From the NCBI GenBank assembly GCA_927910885.1, contig CAKMOD010000008.1, forward strand, positions 1 through 11,929: a DNA stretch of 11,929 bases, in the 5' to 3' direction. Both the position numbers and the translations under genes were made by a program. Positions 1 to 8,323 of the stretch are shown piece after piece. Source of the DNA: an uncultured Prevotella sp. (GTDB lineage: Bacteria; Bacteroidota; Bacteroidia; Bacteroidales; Bacteroidaceae). The number at the start of each line of letters is the position of its first letter. Within the stretch, counting starts at the first letter, position 1. The notes under the pieces are model-generated. The model was not told the origin of the DNA, made no database searches, and worked only from the letters and a program-made list of their open reading frames with translations.

Positions 1-105
1 GCTTTGCTCAAACACGTCCTTTTCCTTGATTAAATTGCTTTTGTTACTACCATAATAATTTGTTTTTAATTTTGTTATTAATATTGGTTTATAAACAAAT
101 TTCAT
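1..105 (-). CDS. Possible 5' end of a gene leaving the window, unknown product
   Basis: Reading leftward from an ATG at 105-103, the frame stays open for 35 codons to the window edge, beginning MKFVYKPILITKLK. I do not recognise the family. A TATATTTG box (131-124 on this strand) sits just upstream, with a TTG trinucleotide (156-154) 22 bases further up, close to the Bacteroidota -33/-7 layout. That is the main reason to list it. The DNA is very A+T-rich, so an open frame this short can arise by chance. The + strand here has stops in all three frames, so a + gene ending here looks unlikely. Confidence 0.28.
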   Translation of the reverse strand, partial: MKFVYKPILITKLKTNYYGSNKSNLIKEKDVFEQS

Positions 106-123
106 GTTAAGAATATAATATGG

Positions 124-131
124 CAAATATA
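124..131 (-). promoter_or_regulatory. Bacteroidota -7 box, leftward
   Basis: On the minus strand this reads TATATTTG, a full match to the Bacteroidota -7 consensus TAnnTTTG. A TTG at 156-154 could be a -33 element, at slightly long spacing. It would drive the possible gene starting at 105, leaving a leader of only about a dozen bases. Confidence 0.35.
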
Positions 132-364
132 ATATATAAAAGTTGAAAAAAAGCAACTAAAAACGAAAATTACTATTAACTATATAAATAACATATAAAG
201 TGGCATTGAGATTATATAAAACAATTTGTATGCCTTCAATAAATGATACATTATATGATGATGATTGGAAAACATTATGTACTTTTGTAAAATAGAACTT
301 TATACTAAGAAAGAAGATTACTCTTCATTTATGTTGAAGCTATAAATATTAAAGAACTTAAATC
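132..364. other. A+T-rich intergenic leader, no gene seen
   Basis: This stretch is very A+T-rich, with stops in all frames and no recognisable coding signal or RNA gene. Apart from the possible promoter box at 280-287 I see nothing definable. It probably holds the control region of the secreted phosphoesterase gene starting at 365. Confidence 0.5.
280..287 (+). promoter_or_regulatory. Possible -7 box for the phosphoesterase-family gene
   Basis: TACTTTTG matches the TAnnTTTG consensus and would give a leader of roughly 70 bases before the ATG at 365. No convincing -33 TTTG lies 19-21 bases upstream, so the call rests on the -7 match alone in A+T-rich DNA. Confidence 0.3.
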
Positions 365-1236
365 ATGAATAAACTTACAACACTTTTCTTTGCAATGCTA
401 TTATGTTGTAGCCTCTCTGCTCAACGTCTTTATGTTGGCACATATAACATTCGTTACAACAACCCAATGATGAAAAAGAGAGTAATGCGTGGACACAGCG
501 TTGTTCACATCTATGTGACTTTATCAATTTTGAACAGCCTGAAATATTTGGAACACAGGAAGTACTCGTTGATCAACTATATGATCTTATAAAGGGATTA
601 GATGGCTATGATTATATTGGCGTAGGCCGAGATGATGGTAAAGAAAAGGGAGAATATGCTGCAATCTTTTATAAGAAAGAGCAACTTAGATTATTAGAAA
701 GCGGCAACTTTTGGCTTTCAACGACTCCAGAAAAAGCTTCTTTGGGATGGGATGCTGCTTGTATTCGTATATGTACATGGGGTAAATTCCAAGATATATC
801 AACGGGAATGCAGTTTCTTTTCTTCAACACTCACATGGACCACGTGGGTGTTATAGCACGAAGAGAGAGTGCTCAACTTATTCTGAATCAAATTAAACAG
901 CTTGCTAAAGGGGTACCTACTATTCTAACTGGTGACTTTAATGTAGATGAAACTGACGAGGTTTATCAAATTTTCTCTCACTCAGGAGTATTACGTGATT
1001 GTTATACTAACGCTCTACAACGCATGGCTCCCATAGGGACATGGAACGACTTTATGCAGGATAGTCGTAGTAAAGCACGCATTGATCATATCTTTGTTAC
1101 TTCAGATTTTAATATTCCACATTATGCCATCTTTACAAATAGCTATTGGCTTGGTAAGTCACGTCGTAATATCTCTGACCATTATCCTGTCATGGTAAAG
1201 CTTACATATTCACAAGACAAAACTAAAACAAAATAA
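365..1236 (+). pseudogene. Secreted endonuclease/exonuclease/phosphatase-family protein, frameshifted
   Basis: The protein starts with a signal peptide (MNKLTTLFFAMLLCCSLSAQ, likely cut before Gln20) followed by LYVGTYNIRY, the opening strand of the family. The frame fails near 470: reading on from the Asn-Asn-Pro codons needs one extra base, probably an A in an AA run. In the shifted frame the rest is continuous to 1236 with family motifs in order: FGTQE (metal-binding Glu), NTHMDHVG, TGDFNVDETDE, RIDHIF and SDHYPVMV. Restored length is about 290 residues, normal for the single-domain Bacteroidota members. The family hydrolyses phosphodiester or phosphomonoester bonds using divalent metal; the substrate here is unknown and could be nucleic acid, a sugar phosphate or a lipid. 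As written, only a 75-residue product without catalytic residues would be made. A sequencing error would also explain the break. Confidence 0.85.
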
Positions 1237-1337
1237 TAAGGGATTTCCTTTATATCAATTTAATACAGGTAATATAGTCTTTTATTGTATTGCTGAACAC
1301 AATATAGACTAATATAATAAATGAAACACAGTTTGTG

Positions 1338-1392
1338 TTATACGTGAACACCAATGGTGCTCCTACTTAGCACCATTGGTGTTCACGTATAA
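1338..1392. repeat. Perfect 24-bp inverted repeat with 7-nt loop
   Basis: Arms at 1338-1361 and 1369-1392 are exact reverse complements, separated by CCTACTT. Each arm also contains an odd palindrome of its own (CACCA-A-TGGTG and its complement). The element lies between two convergent genes, 102 bases after one and 68 bases after the other, where a bidirectional terminator would be expected. However, no T-run follows it on either strand, and the stem is far longer than a usual terminator. It could instead be an interspersed repeat or a miniature mobile element. Confidence 0.85.
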
Positions 1393-1459
1393 TATAATTG
1401 TTCAACTTAATATTCTCAATCGAAAATAAAAAGTTATTTTTGTGTCTTATTAAAGGATT

Positions 1460-2585
1460 TTATTTTTGACTACGTCGTAGTTGCCGACGTAAATATGCCT
1501 TGTATATCATGTGCCACATCTTGAAACAGGGCGTCCCCAAACAGTTTCCGATGGGAAATCAATTGCAAAATGAAGATTTCTATATATCTCGAGGAAATAC
1601 TGTGAGTACACTGATTTACCAGCAAATGCATAACGATGATCATGAAAGCCAAAATTTCCAGCCATCAATATTTCTGAGACAAGAATTTTACCTATTCTAT
1701 GATTAGGTTCCATCAACAAGTATTTGTCTGGTAAACCAAATATTTCTTTCATCACATACATTACAGCTGCAGTAAATTTATACATTCCCACATCTTTAAG
1801 TACATGAAGAGTTTCTTGACGTTCTTCCTCACTGAATCCTCGAAGTAACAAATAATAATAATCTATCATTTGTCTTAATCCGATGCCCTCAAAAAGAAAT
1901 GATGCATCAAGTGAGACAACTGAAATACACGATTAAAATCATCAGTCACTGTGTAAATCTTTCCTAATCCATCTGGCAACTCAGTCAGATGCTTAAACTG
2001 ATTTTCTTTGCATTGTTCAAAGTATCGACGTAACTTGTATTCATGCCATAAGTTACCCATAAAAGAAGGAAAGAAATGTACTTCTACAGGAGTCTTAAAG
2101 TAACTAAGTTCAATATGATGATATCCAATCTCTCCCTTTTTATCAAGTTCGCGAGAAATACGTATAATATCTAAAGTCTTGGCATCAGTCCATAAATCGA
2201 TGTCACCTGATGTACGCATATATGGGTCTGGGTACATCAAGGCATTGGTTTGTCCTTTTAAAACACAGCTACGCACACCATATTTTTCTTGCATTAATCT
2301 GGTAAGTGCATTAGCATCTTTGTAGGTTTGCTTATTAGCCTGCGCTATAAAAGAACAAGTTCCATACCATTTAAATATTTGTTCTTTATTAGGTCGATAA
2401 GGAGAATCTGATAACCTTTTTATACCATAAAATAAAACGCCAAGAATAGCTTGTTTTTTACCAAACTTATAAAGTGCGTCCCAATCCATTTCTGCTAAAT
2501 TAGCAGGTTCCTCAGCATCTTCTTTCAAGCAGAAGCGCAGAAACTCGAAGAAAAGGTCAGAAGAATCTTTTTTCTTATATTTCAT
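1460..2585 (-). pseudogene. Nucleotidyltransferase-family protein (PF14907-like), two frameshifts
   Basis: The N-terminal 236 residues carry the family signature: LKG (109-111), YPDP (118-121) and GDIDLW (127-132), whose aspartates fit a nucleotidyltransferase metal site. The frame breaks at an A5 run (1891-1895, T5 on the coding strand). One more T would restore F-E-G-I-G-L-R-Q and join the segment beginning MIDYYYLLL. A second break near 1531-1537 prevents the natural ending. Adding one base there gives CFKMWHMIYKAYLRR and a stop at 1460-1462. Restored length is about 375 residues, usual for this family. The gene follows the polysaccharide dehydratase by 34 bases and is probably cotranscribed with it. 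Such proteins often sit in Bacteroidota capsule or lipopolysaccharide clusters, but their reaction is not established. Both losses are in or beside short homopolymers. Confidence 0.85.
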
Positions 2586-2619
2586 TAGTTTATTTACATT
2601 CTACTATTCGACAGATAAA

Positions 2620-4536
2620 TTATTTGTCGAGCACAGAGTATTTACTATTATTACTTACGTACTCTGGTACAATTTCTTTCATTTTTTCAACGATAGCCAT
2701 ATCATTATAGGTATGACTCAATTCGATAAGTTCTTCTATCTGTTTTTTTACTTCATTAAAATCATATTCACGTACCTCTGCAATACGAATCTTCTCGTGG
2801 AAGCTTGGAAGTGTATTTTCAGTTGTACTCAACACCTCCTCATATAGCTTCTCACCAGCACGTAAGCCTGTATATTTAATTTCAATATTCTTAGCACCAG
2901 AAAGCTTAATCATTCGTTTAGCAAGATCAGCTATTCGGACAGGTTTACCCATATCGAATACGAAGATTTCTCCTCCACTACCATGTGTACCAGCTTCAAG
3001 CACTAATTTACATGCTTCAGGAATCAACATAAAGAATCGAATGATATTAGGATCAGTAACAGTAACTGGGCCACCAGCCTTTATCTGCTTCTCAAACAAA
3101 GGGATAACAGAACCATTTGAACCTAAAACATTACCAAAACGTGTAGTAACAAATTGTGTTGCAGGTTTACCATCTGCATGCTCGTTAATCATTTTGTTAA
3201 GGCTCTGACAATAAATCTCGCAGATACGCTTTGAGCAACCCATCACATTCGTTGGGTTCACAGCCTTATCTGTTGAAACCATAACAAATTTCCTAACACC
3301 ATACTTAACACTGAGGTCTGCAATAACCTTCGTACCCCAAACATTATTCTGTATACTTTCTGATGGGTTGTTTTCCATCATCGGCACATGCTTATAAGCA
3401 GCAGCATGGAACACATAATCAGGCTTGTAAGTTTGGAAAATCTTTTCCATTCTCTCATAATTAGAGATACTTGCAACAATAGTATGTGCCTTAATATCTG
3501 GCCACTCAAATTGCATCATCAAGCGAATGTTATGCTGAGGGGTCTCTGCTTGGTCAATAAGAATAAGCTCTGCAGGCTTATATATAGCAATCTGGCGTAC
3601 CATCTCAGAACCAATACTACCAGCAGAACCTGTAATCATAATTTTCTTATCACGTAACAGATTACCAATTGAATCCATATCAACATTAATCTGATCACGT
3701 GGGAGTAAGTCCTCGATACTAATTTCTTTGAGCTGTACCGCAGTATAATCGTCACCCTGACTCCACTCCTTCTCTGTAGAACTCATAAAAATCTGTACAC
3801 CAAGACTCAAAAGTATATCTTGCAGTTCTATATCATTACGAAAACGTTCATTTTGTAATGGAGATACTAAAACAGCCTTTATCTTCAATGATTTGATACG
3901 TTCAGCAAGGTTGTCATCAACAAGATAAATATTCTCACCCATGAGTAATCTACCGCTTATAGCTGGGTCATGAGCAATAAATCCTTTCAAAAGAAACTTA
4001 CATGGTTTCTCGGTTCTAATGCTTTTTGCAAGACCTACACCACCATCTTTTACACCATAGATAAGTGTACGAATTCCTTTATCTGTATTAAATAACACAT
4101 CATAAAGAGACTTTGTCAATATGCGGAAAGCCATCATACCAATGGTTGCAACAAGATACATTGCTGCAATCTGTCGACCTTGAAGACGAACAAATTCAAG
4201 ATTCCAATGGTAAACAACATAATGCATTGCCTCTGCAATAACAAGCGAGAGACACATTGCTAATACTACTCGCTGCAAGTCAACAAAGGAAGAGTAACGA
4301 ATAATTCCAGAATATGTACGGAAAATTTTAAAACCAATAAGGTTAAAAATCATGTACATAAAGATTGTTTTGGTCAGCAACACTATGTGCTGAGGAGATA
4401 CTGCACCATGATAATACAGCCAGAAGACAAAGATACCTGATAGATAACAGATAACAATGTCTATAGCTAAAATGACCCAATATGGTAGTGCATTCTTTGA
4501 AAGATACCAATTCAACAACTTGTCAAATACTTTCAT
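2620..4536 (-). CDS. Membrane-bound nucleotide-sugar 4,6-dehydratase (CapD/WbpM/PglF type)
   Basis: This intact 638-residue protein has four hydrophobic segments near residues 18-40, 52-72, 86-108 and 122-140. A first nucleotide-binding-like region follows (about 155-275, with GVKDGGVGLAKSI), then an extended SDR domain. That domain shows the NAD(P)-binding TGSAGSIG (302-309), HAAAYKHVP (377-385) and STDKAVNPTNVMGCSK (421-436). In the last motif Met replaces the usual catalytic Tyr of the YxxxK pair, as is typical of the large membrane 4,6-dehydratases WbpM, FlaA1 and PglF. The family removes the 6-hydroxyl of UDP-GlcNAc or a related sugar at the inner membrane, the first step towards deoxy- and diamino-sugars of capsule, O-antigen or glycoproteins. 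Length and domain order are normal. It heads the leftward operon with the nucleotidyltransferase gene. The exact sugar product cannot be read from the sequence. Confidence 0.95.
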   Translation of the reverse strand: MKVFDKLLNWYLSKNALPYWVILAIDIVICYLSGIFVFWLYYHGAVSPQHIVLLTKTIFMYMIFNLIGFKIFRTYSGIIRYSSFVDLQRVVLAMCLSLVIAEAMHYVVYHWNLEFVRLQGRQIAAMYLVATIGMMAFRILTKSLYDVLFNTDKGIRTLIYGVKDGGVGLAKSIRTEKPCKFLLKGFIAHDPAISGRLLMGENIYLVDDNLAERIKSLKIKAVLVSPLQNERFRNDIELQDILLSLGVQIFMSSTEKEWSQGDDYTAVQLKEISIEDLLPRDQINVDMDSIGNLLRDKKIMITGSAGSIGSEMVRQIAIYKPAELILIDQAETPQHNIRLMMQFEWPDIKAHTIVASISNYERMEKIFQTYKPDYVFHAAAYKHVPMMENNPSESIQNNVWGTKVIADLSVKYGVRKFVMVSTDKAVNPTNVMGCSKRICEIYCQSLNKMINEHADGKPATQFVTTRFGNVLGSNGSVIPLFEKQIKAGGPVTVTDPNIIRFFMLIPEACKLVLEAGTHGSGGEIFVFDMGKPVRIADLAKRMIKLSGAKNIEIKYTGLRAGEKLYEEVLSTTENTLPSFHEKIRIAEVREYDFNEVKKQIEELIELSHTYNDMAIVEKMKEIVPEYVSNNSKYSVLDK

Positions 4537-4624
4537 AATCTCTTTAAATAGTTTACAGGTGATTGCCCATTATAGATAATGAACGTTTATCGTTCTCTCT
4601 TAGTAGAAAATTAATTTTATGATG

Positions 4625-4632
4625 CAAATATA
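4625..4632 (-). promoter_or_regulatory. -7 box for the polysaccharide dehydratase operon
   Basis: On the minus strand this reads TATATTTG, matching TAnnTTTG, and lies 89 bases upstream of the dehydratase ATG at 4536. No -33 TTTG is seen at standard spacing; a TTG at 4661-4659 is 26 bases away, which is long. The 9-mer GCAAATATA (+ strand) recurs exactly at two other leftward starts in this window. Confidence 0.45.
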
Positions 4633-4703
4633 CTCAAAAATAATTAAATGATATACATCAATCTCGTTTTATTTAATTTAATTAATCTAAAAAAATAGTT
4701 GTG

Positions 4704-6096
4704 TTACCTTACATCCATCTGAATATGATAAAGTCCAGCATAAAGGTTTGGCTGATGAGTAAAGGTTACAACAACTTCACGCTCATCATAATTCATTGAT
4801 TTCATCTTTGGCTCAAGAATAAAATTTCCATCTGTGCCTTTATAATCCATACCACCAAGAGTTTTATAACCTGCATTGACAGCTTCTTGAGCAATAAGAT
4901 ACATTTCTTCCTCAGACCACGTAAAGATATTAATGCGTTCTACAAGGAGATTACCTCCTACAATTGTTCCAAAATAACCTATTTGTCTTGGCATATTACC
5001 TGTAACCTTATCCTTACTATTCTGTACATCATAAATCATGTTATGATGAAAAATTACTTCCTTCTGTGCACCAAATCCATCAATTATTTGTGAAGAGTTT
5101 AAAAGGAAATTATGACTAATATTAGTTAAAGCATCTACACTCTTCAATCTTTCATTCTCTCTGTTTAAAAGACTATGCAGATAAGCAAAGTTAAATCTAC
5201 CCTTCTGTGGCAAACTTATATCTGAAGATTCCACTCCCTTAGTATTTCCTGTCTTTCCTTTAGAACTATCTGGGTACTTTATGTTAGCAAGATATTTATC
5301 TTCCTTAGTCGTTTGCTTGTCGGCATGTTCTTTTACCTTATTATTAACAGACTTGCCATAATCGTTCTTTATTGAATAATCATGTGTAGGCAGAAACTCT
5401 TTAGTATCCTTTGAGAGATGGTTATTTACTTTCTTAGCGTTTTTTATCTCTACTTTATCTTTAGGCTCTGTACTTTCTCTTGCTTTATAAATACTCTTTG
5501 ATTGAGCCATTATCAAAGCCTCGTCTTGACGATAACGTTCGCAGAACTCATCCTCATTAGTGTTTTTATCAATATAATGATCCTTACCACCTTTTATCTC
5601 ATTAACTTTGGTACCATTACGCCAAACCGTAGTGTATTCTAAACGCCCACTCTCTGTGTATGTATAACAAGGGCCGTCAAGCAATCCATTACGGTAAGAT
5701 AATTTCATACCAATATTACCACTTGGAAAGAAAGACAAAGCACGACCATTGGCTTTACCATTCTTATATTGTAATACAGACTCTACTCTACCCGACTTAT
5801 GAAATGTTCTACACACTCCATTTAAAACCGTGTTTCGATCATTCTGCTTGTTTATACTTATATAATGTTTTTCAGCCTGAAGTTGTCCCGTGATATAATA
5901 ATCATAAAACATCTTCTGACCTTTATCATCAACCGCTAAAACTCTATAATAGGCAGCTTTATCAGGACTATTAACTCCTTGCCACTGACTATCATAAAAA
6001 AAAAGCTCCGTGAGGAATATAACTACGTGCTACACGTTGAGCAGTAGCCACAGTAAATAAGGTACTTACAAGTAATATAAAGTACAAACGTTTCAT
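4704..6096 (-). pseudogene. Secreted MORN-repeat (YwqK-like) protein, frame broken at a T9 tract
   Basis: Translation from the ATG at 6096-6094 gives a signal peptide (MKRLYFILLVSTLFTVATAQ), then RVARSYIPHGA, and reaches nine T (5996-6004), after which the frame ends at once in TGA. Removing one T (or adding two) joins it to YDSQWQGVN and a continuous 463-residue protein. In restored numbering, residues 92-161 hold three MORN_2-type repeats of about 25 residues (aromatic, x-x-G-[RN], hydrophobic, NG...G). Residues about 170-300 are a Lys/Asp/Asn-rich, probably disordered linker. Residues about 301-463 form a compact C-terminal domain ending GLYHIQMDVR that I do not recognise. YwqK-like proteins are widespread exported proteins of unclear role in Bacteroidota; an antitoxin role is not supported here. 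The gene is single and diverges from ptb. A downstream in-frame ATG at 5912 would lack a signal peptide. Confidence 0.85.
5996..6004 (-). repeat. Homopolymer tract (T9 on coding strand) inside a signal-peptide gene
   Basis: Nine consecutive T lie about 90 bases into the MORN-repeat gene, just downstream of its signal peptide. As written the tract puts the gene out of frame; eight T (or eleven) would restore it. Position and length suit slipped-strand on/off switching, but such runs are also the commonest sites of sequencing error. Confidence 0.8.
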
Positions 6097-6118
6097 ATAT
6101 AAATCTCTAATTCATTTG

Positions 6119-6126
6119 CAAATATA
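6119..6126 (-). promoter_or_regulatory. -7 box for the MORN-repeat gene
   Basis: The minus strand reads TATATTTG, a full TAnnTTTG match, 22 bases upstream of the ATG at 6096, so the leader would be short. No clear -33 element is visible. It shares the exact 9-mer GCAAATATA (+ strand) with 4624-4632 and 123-131. Confidence 0.5.
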
Positions 6127-6201
6127 CACCAACCAACACAAAAAAAAGAATTTTCTTCTGTTTTTTTCTTTAAATATCGGGTATATTTCAAAACAAAGTA
6201 T

Positions 6202-6209
6202 TATCTTTG
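6202..6209 (+). promoter_or_regulatory. -7 box for the ptb-buk operon
   Basis: TATCTTTG matches TAnnTTTG exactly and lies 36 bases before the ptb ATG at 6246, giving a leader of about 30 bases. It also helps decide the start: an alternative TTG codon at 6207 lies inside this box, so translation from there is very unlikely. No convincing -33 TTTG was found. Confidence 0.6.
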
Positions 6210-6245
6210 TCACAACATAAAACTTTAACTGAAAATCGATTAACT

Positions 6246-7157
6246 ATGCCTGAAGAAAGAAAGACTATCAATGACTTTAAGCAGCTAATTCATCTTCTTA
6301 AAGAAAGGAAGATTTGTAAACGAACAGTAGTTGTTTGGCCTGAAGAAAGCCATACACAGGAAGCCGTTTGTAAAGCTGTACATGATGGATTTATAGAGCC
6401 TATATTAGTATGCTCTAAAGAAACTATGGAAGACTATGCTAAGAAAAATGCTTTTCAATCTATTCTTGCGGAATCACCAGAGGATGCAGCACGCAAAGCT
6501 GTTGAAATAGTTAGAAGAGGTGATGCCGACATTGTAATGAAAGGCTTTCTTAACACAGATGTTCTTTTACGTGCCATACTTGACAAAGAAGTTGGAATCT
6601 TACCAAAAGATACTGTATTAACGCATATTACCGCAGCTAAGTTACCCGAGTATTCTAAATTACTTTTCTTTACTGATGCTGCAGTTATACCAGCTCCAAA
6701 TGATAAACAGCGAAGAGCGCAGGTAAAATATATTGTAGATTTCTGTCATGCCTTTGAAATTGAATGTCCTAAGATCGCTCTTATTCATTGTTCTGAGAAA
6801 GTTGACGGACGTCATTTCCCATATACAATATCATACAGAGAACTGAAAGAAGAAGCTGAAACAGGTGCCTTTGGTAAATGCATAATAGACGGACCATTAG
6901 ATTTGATAACCTCTTGCTCAATTGAAGCAATGAAAATCAAACAAATAAACTCTTCTATTAATGGAGAAGCAGATGCATTAATTTTCCCTGATATCGAAGC
7001 CGGTAATTTGTTTTATAAAACTGTTACTTTGTTTTGTCATGCAGAAACAGCTGCCATACTTCAAGGAACCATGGCACCAGTAGTACTTCCAAGTCGTGGT
7101 GACACGATTGAATCTAAGTACTATAGTCTTGCACTTGCAAGTCTTATCTCCAGATAG
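6246..7157 (+). CDS. ptb: Phosphate butyryltransferase (phosphotransbutyrylase)
   Basis: The enzyme converts butyryl-CoA (or a branched acyl-CoA) plus phosphate to acyl phosphate and CoA in the cytoplasm, EC 2.3.1.19. The 303-residue protein belongs to the phosphate acetyl/butyryltransferase family. It shows KGFLNTDVLLRAIL (99-112), DGPLDL (215-220), PDIEAGNLFYK (248-258) and APVVLPSRGDT (277-287), the phosphate and CoA site motifs, at normal length. The start is set at ATG 6246 (MPEERKTINDF). A TTG 39 bases earlier keeps the frame but lies in the promoter box. The butyrate kinase gene follows after 31 bases, the classic ptb-buk pairing, which separates this from a phosphate acetyltransferase. 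Chain-length preference (butyryl, isobutyryl or isovaleryl) cannot be decided from the sequence. Confidence 0.93.
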   Translation: MPEERKTINDFKQLIHLLKERKICKRTVVVWPEESHTQEAVCKAVHDGFIEPILVCSKETMEDYAKKNAFQSILAESPEDAARKAVEIVRRGDADIVMKGFLNTDVLLRAILDKEVGILPKDTVLTHITAAKLPEYSKLLFFTDAAVIPAPNDKQRRAQVKYIVDFCHAFEIECPKIALIHCSEKVDGRHFPYTISYRELKEEAETGAFGKCIIDGPLDLITSCSIEAMKIKQINSSINGEADALIFPDIEAGNLFYKTVTLFCHAETAAILQGTMAPVVLPSRGDTIESKYYSLALASLISR

Positions 7158-7188
7158 TATATATATTAAGGTATATAAATAGAACATT

Positions 7189-8253
7189 ATGGCTTACAAG
7201 ATTTTAGCGATTAACCCTGGATCAACATCAACCAAGATATCACTTGCCAATGATGATCAGCCTGTCTTTGTTGCTGATATTGCACACTCCAGAGAAGAAC
7301 TGAGTAAGTTCAAGCGTGTATCCGATCAATATCATTTTCGTAAACAAGTTGTTATTGAGGAATTAAAGAATAGAAATATTCCTCTGGAGTTTGATGCTGT
7401 TATCGGACGTGGTGGATTAGCAAAACCAGTATCAAGTGGTGTATTTACAATCACGGAACAGATGATAATTGATCAGCAAAGAGCTATTCACCAACATGCT
7501 TGTGACCTTGGCTGTATGATTGCTGATGAAATTGCGCGTGACATTCCAGGATGTAAGAGTTTTATAGCTGACCCTGGCGTGGTAGATGAAATGGAACCAG
7601 AAGCACGATTGTCAGGTTCTCCTCTCATGCCACGTATGTGTATTTGGCATGCTCTTAACCAAAAAGCAATTGGTAGACGATTTGCCAAAGATATGGGTAC
7701 AACTTATGAAAAACTTAACCTTATTATATGCCATTTGGGAGGTGGAATCTCTATTGCAGCTCATTCACAAGGAAGAGCAATTGATGCCAATAATGCATTA
7801 GATGGTGAGGGGCCATTTTCACCAGAGCGTGCTGGTTCGTTACCTGCAGCTGACTTAATTCGTCTTTGCTTCAGCGGTAAATATACAGAAGACCAGTTAT
7901 TAAAGAGAGTAAGTGGCCAGGCTGGTCTCATTGCGCATCTTGGAACAAATGATCTCAAGGAGATAATAAACTGGATTAATGCGGGTGACAAACATGCTGA
8001 ACTCGTTGTATCAGCTATGATATGGCATATTGCCAAGAACATTGCTGCAGAAGGTGCTGTGCTATGTGGAAACATTGATGCAATTCTTCTTACAGGTGGT
8101 ATGGCTAAGTCTGACTATATCATAGAACGTCTCAAGCAACGCCTTTCTTATCTCGCACCAATTCATGTCTATCCAGGTCAAGATGAAATGCAGGCATTGA
8201 CAGAAAATGCACTGGCTGTTCTTCGAGGTGAACGTGAGGCACAGGAGTATTAA
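7189..8253 (+). CDS. buk: Butyrate kinase
   Basis: The enzyme transfers the phosphate of butyryl phosphate to ADP, releasing butyrate and ATP (EC 2.7.2.7). The 354-residue protein is of normal length and belongs to the acetate/butyrate kinase branch of the ASKHA fold. Visible motifs are the phosphate-binding NPGSTSTK (9-16), GRGGL (73-77), ADPGVVDEMEPEARLSG (127-143), HLGGGISIA (182-190) and the DGEGPFSPERAG stretch (205-216). These favour butyrate or branched-chain kinase over acetate kinase, which is longer. It lies 31 bases after ptb and completes that two-step pathway. Branched short-chain substrates are equally plausible, since anaerobic Bacteroidota often excrete isobutyrate and isovalerate from amino acids. 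Confidence 0.94.
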   Translation: MAYKILAINPGSTSTKISLANDDQPVFVADIAHSREELSKFKRVSDQYHFRKQVVIEELKNRNIPLEFDAVIGRGGLAKPVSSGVFTITEQMIIDQQRAIHQHACDLGCMIADEIARDIPGCKSFIADPGVVDEMEPEARLSGSPLMPRMCIWHALNQKAIGRRFAKDMGTTYEKLNLIICHLGGGISIAAHSQGRAIDANNALDGEGPFSPERAGSLPAADLIRLCFSGKYTEDQLLKRVSGQAGLIAHLGTNDLKEIINWINAGDKHAELVVSAMIWHIAKNIAAEGAVLCGNIDAILLTGGMAKSDYIIERLKQRLSYLAPIHVYPGQDEMQALTENALAVLRGEREAQEY

Positions 8254-8323
8254 GACTTCTAAAAACTACTATCAAGAATCCTAAACAATTAAATACATAG
8301 TTTATAAATTAAAACTAGAACTT

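Noticed and set aside
1338..1392. Inverted repeat as a CRISPR repeat or insertion-sequence end
   Set aside because: There is one copy only, no spacers and no transposase nearby; a mobile-element origin stays a hypothesis, not an annotation.
1500..1706. A + strand frame over the nucleotidyltransferase 3' end
   Set aside because: It is antisense to a recognisable, if frameshifted, gene and shows no protein-like pattern.
4704..6096. YwqK-type label read as an antitoxin of a toxin-antitoxin pair
   Set aside because: The protein has a signal peptide, stands alone and has no partner toxin gene; the label comes from the MORN_2 repeat only.
6207..6245. A TTG start extending ptb by 13 residues
   Set aside because: The TTG lies inside the TATCTTTG promoter box, and the extra residues are not needed for the family's usual length; ATG at 6246 fits better.
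7761..8075. A 104-codon minus-strand open frame opposite buk
   Set aside because: It is a shadow of the conserved butyrate kinase frame, with no independent start signals.
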